Source of the DNA: Lamellibrachia satsuma
Taxonomy: Eukaryota > Annelida > Polychaeta > Sabellida > Siboglinidae
NCBI GenBank assembly: GCA_033239005.1
Contig: BSQZ01000033.1
Coordinates: 3,497,501 to 3,561,500, forward strand
DNA length: 64,000 nt
Direction of reading: 5' to 3'
Shown here: positions 21,732 through 32,167 of the stretch, piece after piece
Position numbering within the stretch: the stretch's first letter is position 1
Layout: every line of letters starts with the position of its first letter
Translations under genes and position numbers: made by a program
The notes under the pieces: model-generated
The model's input: only the letters and a program-made list of their open reading frames with translations
What the model was told of the DNA's origin: nothing
Databases searched by the model: none

Positions 21732-24700
21732 CTAAAACATAAAAGACAGTTGTGGATCCCTTCACAACTGAAGTTCAACTGTTGAATCCAGTTAAGATGC
21801 AGGGCAATTCCAATTCATGAATCCAAACAAAAAGCCAAGTGAATTCCTGAATCTGAACAGAAGGCCAATTGCAATTCGTGAATCCGAACACAAGGCTGAT
21901 TTCAATTCCTGAATCTGAACAGGTCAATTCCAATTCCGGAATCAGCGGCCAATTCCAGAATCTGAACACACAGCCAAATCCATTTCCGGAATCTGAACAC
22001 AAGGCCAATTCTGATTCCTGAATCCTAACAGAGGGCCAATTCCTGAACCAGAAACAGGAAGACAATTCCAATTACTGAATCTGACCAGAAGGCCAATTCC
22101 GATTCTGGAATCTGACCAGAAGGCCAATTCCGATTCTGGAATCTGAACAGATGGCCAATTCCAATTCCTGAATTTGAACAGAAGGCCAATTCCAATTCCT
22201 GAATTTGAACAGAAGGCCAATTCGGATTGAGAATTGTTTGGACTGAACACAACAGAATGTTTGAACTGGTATCGACGTCTTAAAGGGAGTGCTCAATGAC
22301 TGTCGTTGTTAAACTTATACAAAGCTAGTCGAGGGTTTGTATAATTAAATTGCCCAAATTCTCTTAACTGTTCTGAGAATTCGAACATTTTAATTATATG
22401 AAACCCCCAACTAGCTGGGAATCAGTTAACCAACGTTATACATCCCTTTAAAGCCGGATTTAAACACTAGTTCTGACCTTATTGCGTCCACGCTTCTTGT
22501 GCTTGGTCTTTGAGTTGAGTTTCTTCTCTCGGTCAGCGGCCAACTTGTTCCAGTAATTTTCTTCCTCCTCGCCTGTCATCAGAACATCACATAGTTCATC
22601 AAGTACACGATTCAAAACGGTAAATAATAATAATAATTAGTTAAATACATAAAACATTTAGTTACAATTCTAAATGATGCCAAGATGCCTATATCTACAG
22701 TTGCTGTCACGCTGCAATCAGCACAGACGACTTTGTGTTCTCTCCGCCAAACTCTGGAATGCTTAACTGAACAAACAAAACCCTGCAGGTCAATATTGGG
22801 CAAGGGGCTGCGTTGTATACAGGGGTAGGTGAGATATTCCCTTCAATTGTGATGGAGGGTGCTGGTGGCTGTACTGCTCGGGACAGGAACACTTTCTACA
22901 CGGTGCACGACTCGTCCATGCGCAGCACATGCAAAGTGTTTGCTTTTGTCTGACATGTCAATAATTACCCATCCTCCTGGGATGTGGTTGATATCAGGAC
23001 AATACCCGGTCCTGCCAGCTGGGTCTTGAAGCAGGAACACCATGGTAGGAAAAATGAGTATGAAATTTCTAGTAAGAAGAAAGTCTTAGAAGAGACTGAC
23101 CTGTGAGTAATGAGAAGTTAAGCATGTTGTTGGTCAGTGCGACAATCTTCTGTGAGTTGTTTGAGTCATGACATCGAATGTGTCCCTCTGTGTTGCCGTC
23201 CACCAGGTCAATGTACGCCACTTCTGCCACGCCATCTATGTGCGACTGAATCACATGTAAAAGTCAAGTTCTTATATAGCGCAATGTCTGGTTCTTAGGG
23301 CCGCTCAAAGTGCTTTATAGTTCACCCCCTGGTGGCAGACCTGTTCCTTTACACTTCACCCTATGGCAGACCTGTTCCTTTACACTTCACCCCATGGCAG
23401 ACCTGTTCCTTTACACTTCACCCCATGGCAGACCTGTTCCTATACACTTCACCCCCTGGCAGACCCGTTCCTTTACACTTCACCCCATGGCAGACCTGTT
23501 CCTTTACACTTCACCCCGTGGCAGACCTGTTCCTATACACTTCACCCCACGGCAGACCTGTTCCTTTACACTTCACCCCATGGCAGACCCGTTCCTTTAC
23601 ACTTCACCCCATGGCAGACCTGTTCCTTTACACTTCACCCCGTGGCAGACCCGTTCCTTTACACTTCACCCCACGGCAGACCTGTTCCTTTACACTTCAC
23701 CCCGTGGCAGACCCGTTCCTTTACACTTCACCCCATGGCAGACCTGTTCCTTTACACTTCACCCCCTGGCAGACCCGTTCCTTCACACTTCACCCCCTGG
23801 CAGACCTGTTCCTTTAAACTTCACCCCCTGGCAAACTTGTTCCTTTACACTTCACCCCTGGTAGACCTGTTCCTTTATACTTCGCCCCGGCAGACCTGAT
23901 CCTTTACACTTCACCCCCCTAGCAAATATGTTCCTTTATACTTCACCCCATGGCTGACCTGTTCCTATATACTTCACCCCCTGGCAGATCTATTCCTTTA
24001 CACTTCACCCCCTGGCAGACCTGTTCCTTTACACTTCAGCCCCGGCAGACTTGTTCATTCCATCACCAACTCGACTTCTCTGGGAAGTTTTCAGCCATGC
24101 TGCAATTAGTGCGAAGACCACTCATTCATTTACATCCATCATTTCATATGGATATACTTCATTACACTACAGAGATTCACACGTTATCTGTGGCACAAAC
24201 CTTCAGCTGTTTGCGTGACATTGACTCTTCGCTGGTGACTTTGAGAATAACCCCAGGCACATATTCAACCTTTGGCCCTGTCTTTGACTTTGACGCGCTT
24301 TCTACAGCAAGCTCGATCTGGCGTTGTTCTTCTGCACAGGATAGAGGTGTATATAGCATCATGACACTGCAATAATGTATCACCCAGACTCTGTCGTACG
24401 GTTAAAAGTACCTGTTTACAAATGAAGCACTCATCTGCAAAACGTGTTCAATGGCAAAATCACATAAATTGAGTTTTTAGTGGTTTTGTGCTGCCATCAA
24501 GTAGATAGTAGGTGAGGTAAAAGTGTTTTGCGCTGCCATCAAGTAGATCGTAGATTAGGTAAAAGTGTTTTGTGCTGCCATCAAGTAGATAGTAGGTGAG
24601 GTAAAAGTGTTTTGTGTTGTCATGAAGTAGATAGTGCTTGAGGTAAAAGTGTTTTGCAGCAAAACGCGTTACACACCATGGTTTTGACTGATCAAATAAC

Positions 24701-27700
24701 GGTTTTCCCATCTATTGCAACATAAAACACACAAACTGGATATAATGGGTTTGTGGATAAATGCCTTATGCATACTTTGAATGTAAATTTCTTTCTACAA
24801 CTATGAAATGATAACAGTGCAGTTGTCTATCATAACTGCAAATACTTCCCAATCAACCTTGGGTAAAACTACTTTTTTAATCAGCCAGCCATAACTACAA
24901 ATACTTCCCAATCAACCATGGGTACAAATATTTTTTCAATCAGCCAGCTACAACTACAAATACTACATTCATAAGCCATAACCTGCAAAAAACTATCATC
25001 AATACACTACAATAAAAAACTTATATTGTGCTCCAATACTCTGGAAATGCAAGTTCAGCAGGGTACCAAAACAAAATGGTTAGACAGTTTCTAGTTGGTT
25101 TAACAATTCCAGTAGTAAACAGTTGGATTAGTACGCTGAGGAACTTTGGTTTTTAGTTGATGGCGAAATGTTACTATATTTCTTACTGACTTAATGCTAA
25201 CAGGGAGTGAGTTCCACAGAGTTGGTGCAGCAACTGATAAAAGCTCGAGTTTTAAAGTTATTGGTAAATTTGAGAACGGAATGTGGATTAGAACTAAATG
25301 ATTGAATCTGTCTGGGCTTTCTTGTCAGACATAATTGCGAATACTTTTCAACCAGAAAATTAACCAATATTATTCATAAATCACAAAACTGTACAAGTGA
25401 GGGCCAGGGACCTAAACCACTAATCTCAGTATGAACAGTGAACGTACCAGCTCTGAGCTGCTGTAAGGTTTCCTTGAGCTCGTGCATGTTCCTCTGCTGT
25501 AGTTCCAGGTACTCTTTCTTCAGTTGCAGCCACTCCAACCTGCAACAAACATCACATACAAATACCGTATAGTTCCAAATACAAGCACACTACCTACAAG
25601 ACGTGTACCCCTTTTCTAAAAGTGAAACCACATGCAAAAGCAGCTTTTCAGGAGTGAAGGCATGCTAAGCTCAAAGGATATATACTGCTGCTGTTGGTGC
25701 TACCTTGCAGACTCTTTTGAAATAATCCATAGTGTGAGTCCTTTTTTGGCACAATTGTCTACTTAGCGTTGCTCATAAAATTGAGTGGAGGCCGGTTGAT
25801 GTTTGTCTGTACAAAATGTGAATGACAGCTTGACCCACTTATGAGAAACTATTAGATGCACCCAAGCCTTGGCACTCGCGCACTGCCTGTCTACTGGCAA
25901 CAATGCACCCAAGCCTTGGCACTCGCGCACTGCCTGTCTACTGGCAACAATGCGGGATGCTAGGTTAAAGCTAATCTAACACAACAGATATGGCAGACGT
26001 CAGTTGACAAAATTGCCTGAAAATTATTATGTAAGATAAGCAGCTCATGGTGGAATATAATCAGCAATGTTACACCTCATAGTTACTTACATGGCTATGA
26101 CATAATTAAAACCTCAATTCACTTATGGATGCTCAAATCTGTAGTGTGTAAATAGTCTTAAGTAATATGCGCAATAAGTTTAATAATACTGCATAATGTT
26201 GTTAAAATCATCAAAAGAATTTACTTTGATCATTCAATCTGATAACATGCTAAAGTGTGAGCACCCTTATGTCATAGTATATAGAGGTGGACCACTTTTG
26301 CCCTTTTTTGATGAATTTTGAGAATTATTTAATTGTTTGTGTGATGATTTCATCGAAACTAAACATTTGTACAAACGTTGTATTAGATACTAGATAGGTT
26401 TTATTTTTAGCAAAATGTTTCTTAAAACCGTTTAGTCCTCAAGTCGGCCAAACCCAGTGGCAGATTGTCGCTTCAATGCAGCCAAACCCAGTCCAACACA
26501 GCAGCGTATTTAAATATATTCAAGAGGCGCACTCTGGCAGACAGTTTAGATAACACATTGGATATAATGCCTGAACGTACTGGCCTCATGTTTTCCCGTA
26601 TCTGGTCAAATAACTGGGGAACGGCTGAAGTCTAGACTAAAGGGCTCTTAATGGTATGTGCAGAGAACTAATTGGAGGAGAGACCTTTCACTCACTTTGG
26701 TATGACTCGTAACTCAGGCAGTTCCTTCGTGACCGCCTTCACCTTCTGTCGATGTCTACGTTGTTTGGTCGTGTGCGGTGCACTATGGACCTGTACGTCC
26801 TCACTGATTCGCACCTTCTTTATATCCCCTGCCTCTGCCCTGCTCGACTTCCTCTTCAAACCTCCCGTCTCCGACAGCAGCTCCCGGCTGACCTTATTGT
26901 CCCCACCTGCTAATGTTACTTCATTCGCTTGCTTCTCTTTCACTTCTGTCACTTCCTCTTTCACTTCTATTGTTTTCTCTTTCACTTCAGTCACTTTCTC
27001 TTTTGCTTCTATCGTTTTCTCTTTTCGTTTACTAGAACTAATATTGTCAACGTCGGCATGTTCTGGTTCTGCTGACTCTTTCTCGTCATGTTTGTTGTTT
27101 CCATCACCTGATGTCTGCTTTAGTTCGCTATCACCAGACGGAGGCATTTCCTTCGCAGTGACCTCTACTTCCTCTGCACTATTCTCGCTACATCTGCGGC
27201 TCCGTTTGCAAGGTCTTGATGTACAACTGACCTCACAGACCAAGTCAGGACCAATGCTGCTCGAGTCGCTACTTGTTCTCTTGCGTTGCTTCTTCTTGCC
27301 ACTAGGTGTCACTTCAGTCTCACCCGATGTCTGTCTTGAGAAGCCATCTTTGAAAGAGACACAAATGTTATGTACTACGAAGCCATTAGCCTATCATGAA
27401 AAAAAGTGTAATCTATGTTTAATCTAAGGCCTGTCTTAGTCAGATATGTCAATTCTGTTTTTTAACATACTGACATTGCTGGCTAATTTATTCCATTCAT
27501 ACATCATCTTCAATGAGAATGAGTATTTTCTCATATCCAATCTAAAGTGTTATTTTACTAATGCTATTTCTTCTTACTTTTGGCAATATCTTCATAACCA
27601 TTCAATATTAAAGAAACATCTATTTAGTCTCCTCTTAATTTCCTGTACAGGATACGAACCATTGCGTTTTGCTTCAATCTGTCTCTGCAGTAACTTCATC

Positions 27701-30700
27701 TGTTTGTTGGCTCGCGGGAAGCGGCCAGGTCTACACGAACTGATTGCTTCGTTGTTGTACGCCTACATGGAAAACACCTCACAGTTCGGCAAATACATCC
27801 TCGAATCACAAGACAACAGTCGTTACCCTGAATGTCATGTTTTGATTGCTAGACAGGGCGTGTACAAACGCAATGCATCGTTAGATCAATTGTTGACTGA
27901 ATTAGAGAGTCGGAAAGAATTACTGTTTCATCAAACAATACATCGTACCAACAATAACGTTTACTGATATTAAACAGAAATTACAACACTAGCATTGGAA
28001 GGCAAAAATCGGCTAATCTGACATTTGAATAACTTCGAACATGATTGAGAATGTGTTAGCATAGATACGCGATTGTTTCAACACAAGGGAAAAGATTACG
28101 AATTATGTGTTGTACTTCCGTCGACAATCTCACACGTTTTCACATTTATATTAGTACTATATTATGCACCAGAGGCGCCACGGGTTATACCAGGTAGTTT
28201 CTGTTGATAACAATTCATTGCAGCTGTTAAATACTTGTCCTGTATCAAAGTATCCACTAATTGTGAATTATTTCTACTGTTCTCTTTAGACAGATTTTGA
28301 CTAATCATCGTGACAAACAGCTGTATGTTTTAAGGCATGTATGTTTCTATTTTTTACTAGTATTTTATGTATATAGATATGTAAAAAGTTAGGTTCTAGA
28401 CAGTTTCAGTTAATATGTGCCGAATTATCTATCCTATTATAGAAAGCCTGAGAGCAAGTGAAAGGACTTGACCGCCTGTGAGGCAACATGATGTGATGTG
28501 TCAGTGGCACGAGGCTAGAGACTAGGAGTGGTTGCCCGAGCGTTTATACATAAATTATTGCTGTGTTAACCATGGAATGCCTGGGTGTGTTACATCGTAT
28601 TATCCTGTTCGGATTGGTACTAATTTGTTTGAACAAAGGTAACGCCCAGGCCCTGGGATGTCCCATTTCTACCACATTATGAAGTGACAAACCTCACAGG
28701 CTTTCGCAGCGCTGTCCGCTGTCTCAAACTCAACGAATGCAAATCCTTTCATGTCTCCTGTTGACCGGTATCTGGGCAGACTGATGTAGGACATGTTGCC
28801 GAAGGAACTGAACGTACGGCGCACCCAGTCATGGTCGGCTTTTGTAGGAATGTATTCCTACAATCAACAGAAACAATCGGTGCCATGAACAGTGAGCAGT
28901 AGTATATTCACTGTTTAAACCATTACCTAAGTAATATCATATATCCTGCTTTCCACGGTGTTCTAGTCATAATTTCTGTGACAGCACTTGTTTTGGTGCT
29001 TCCTTGTGACCAGGTCCTGGGTTTGAACACTAGACCGACCTAGCTATAGCCGACCCAGCTATAATAATATATAATTCGGTAGAACTTAATAACACAAAAT
29101 GTGTGTATGTGTACTGGCCTGGGAAACTTCCGGTTTCTACATGCTGGTCTGTTTAAATCTTTGACAGTGATTTTGAGTGTTGTAAATTACTAAACAAAGT
29201 GTTGATTTTCAATGTTATAGCACAATAGCTGATACCATTCACACCGTGCACGATGGCAACAATGTTGATGTGTTCTCAGATAATTCAGATGTTATTTTAA
29301 ATAGTAATCAGGCGGTTTTTTAACCAATCAACCGGCACAAGTTGATGACAACTGGATGCAACTTTGGCTAGTAGAGGATTCAGAAACTGACTATATTTTG
29401 AGGGTTTCCACAGAGGATGGGTTTTTGACAATTTCACGCAGAGACGCTCTCGAATGTGGTATGGATGGCAGTCCTAGGATAACTATTTTCTAGTTTTGTT
29501 TTGTTACCCAAAAAAACGAAAGGTTAAAATAAATGTTATACACATGTGCTTGTGGTCACTAGTATAACACGTATTCATGTTGAAAAATGCAGTTAGCTGG
29601 CATTCTTTTAACCCTAGAGTGACCACAGGGCCGAATTTAGCCCATGCAATCAGTACAAAACGGGTTCTGGCCGATTTTGGTATCATTCGTTTCCATCACT
29701 CACACGGGAACATATGGTATCATTGGAAAGACGAATCTCTCTTTTACTCTCACTTACAAAACATGTCACATAGTTGGTGCCCATATTTGGCTGCTTTTAC
29801 TACGCTCCACAAAATAAATTTACGTTTCCATTCAAAGTATCTAAATATTTAACACGTTACATCTTTGGAAAGCTCAATGATTGGCCTATTCAAATACATG
29901 TGAATGAGCGAGCTGGCTATATGCAGCGAATGAGCATCGTCGTAACAAACATGTGTTGTCTGGGCCGTCTTGGCTTTTTATTTACTAATCCACCATTTTG
30001 TTTTCTCACTTCGTTCTGTGTCAGTTCTGCCAGATTATTTCAAGTTTCCAAGTCAATATTTCAGCAAACTGCATGACAGCATTAGTGAATCATGTTATTA
30101 TACTAGTTCAGACAGTTGGAACGATGTTGCGGGCTTTTTGGGGTAAATATCACCAAGCTGCCATTGTGATTTCCGTTGGCTTCAACAGCCCGCACTGCCA
30201 CGGAAAACGACACAAGACCGATGGGCCCATCTAAATCGGCAGAGTCCAGTGTTGGAAAAAATCATAAAAATAGAAGTTCTCAATATATTCGATTCATTTT
30301 TGTTTTATTTTGTAGCTGATATGTCCACTCGGTAATTATCTGTTGGCAGGGTGAACATTTTTATTTTTGCTTTCTTTTTTTTAATAAAATTAAAATAGTA
30401 ATATCCCCATGATAATACTATGTGCTGTAGTTGCTATCATGTTATTATAATGAAGTCTTTTTAGCAACAAAATGGTACCTCAATGAAATTTGTGCGATAA
30501 TTATTAGCAATGTTATGATTTTTTAAAAGCACCCTTATGAATAACTCCGATTTGTGTACACCGTTGAAATTTATCATTGGTCACTCCTAGGGTTAAAACT
30601 GATATTTGTCAAAAGTGAAGAAAAAATGGTGACTTTTGTGATTTTTGGTCATTACCTCATATGATAAAAAATACCATAACTTTGTAATGGATAATATTTT

Positions 30701-32119
30701 GGATGGACTTCTGGGATAAAAAATTTAACGGAGCATAAGTGTAACCCTGTTGTGCGAGAAATCTATTACCGCAGTCAGACAAAATACTTGAAATTTCTTT
30801 CATACATCTTGTATGAGCTAAGATCACAAATCTGCCTTCTGAGTAGTGCAAACAAGATTAAATTTAGGAATAGAATGTAGCATACATACAACATATACTG
30901 TTCTGCTATCAATGTCCTTAGGCTCTTCAATTGGTTTTATCCGCCGCACGTTCTTTCCATCACTGCTAACCTGAAGATAAATAAATACATCAAATTATAT
31001 CCCTGACGTCATACATATTATGTTCTATAAAGCTATTCCCGAGATAGGTTATGGGTTGAAAATAATCATGAATTAAAAAAAATCGAATTGTTTATTTCAA
31101 TAAGATTTTTTTTTTTAATCTGTAATATAGACATTTATATAGATGTTTATATTTATAAACTCTTTCAAACATGTTCTATTCAAATCGATTTGGGTACTTG
31201 TCTTAACAGAGGGTACATGATTTTTGCTTATATAAAGACATTAGGCAATGTCCACAAGGCCTCACCTCCTGTAGTTGCATAATCTGTCTTGGAAAGGAAA
31301 GCATGCTGTGTGTCTGTGGCTGTAGCAGTGCTAATTATTGTTTGCTGAGAGGGTGGGTTAGCACCTGTCCAGGGCTCTGTGTATTCTATGGGTATCTAAC
31401 CAGACTGCAAACTGGTACAGTATTAAACAATTGTCACCAAGACTGTCAACACACTGAATTGGTCACAACTAGCACAAGCTCTAAGTGGACTTTAACTCAG
31501 GGCTTCTGACTTGAAAAGATACTTCCTCTTGAAGACAAGTTTGTGTGGCTTCACTACATTCAGAAAGGGAATAGCTTAAACATACACAATGCCATGAAAT
31601 ATTTGACCATCAGGCTATCTGGTGACAATACAACTACACAAGTGTGCACATTGTGCTTTTGTATTAAAAAAACAATACAAAACTTTGTTGATCTCGATGC
31701 TTGTAAACAATTATTTGTGCTAAATTCATACAAATCAGCGATTAAAAAAATCATAAATAAAAAATCATAAATCAATAATTTTTTTTGGAGTGATTTAAAT
31801 CATGATTTAAATCAAACAACCCTGGATAGGTAGAGAAAGTGGCAACAGGTAGTAAAATACTTTGTAATTTCACAAATAAATATAAGACGAACAATATCTT
31901 ACCAGAATATACATAAATTTTTAGATTTTTACTTCCATACTTGTTAACAGAAAGTGTAAATAACAATGCACCAATTCAAACGGTCCAATAAAAATGGGTG
32001 TTGGTCACTAACTACTATTGTACGACTGCTTGGTCAAATAATGTTGTCAATATTTTTCCTTTTGGAACAAAAATATAGATGAAATACATCCTACAAAATG
32101 TCAGTTCGTACATCATAAG

Positions 32120-32167
<48 letters not shown>

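Noticed and set aside
23310..23899. Three overlapping plus-strand frames rich in LFLYTSP
   Set aside because: 31-bp minisatellite inside LARP7 intron 9, antisense to the gene; the three frames are the same repeat read in three registers.
26672..27427. Plus-strand frame of 251 codons
   Set aside because: It is the antisense shadow of LARP7 exon 7; its Ser/Phe/Thr-rich composition mirrors the Lys/Glu-rich linker.
27446..27967. Plus-strand frame of 173 codons
   Set aside because: It overlaps LARP7 exon 6 on the opposite strand, which has phase-consistent splice sites and family resemblance. The plus-strand protein resembles nothing I recognise. The part beyond exon 6 does look protein-like, so a pseudogene fragment cannot be fully excluded.
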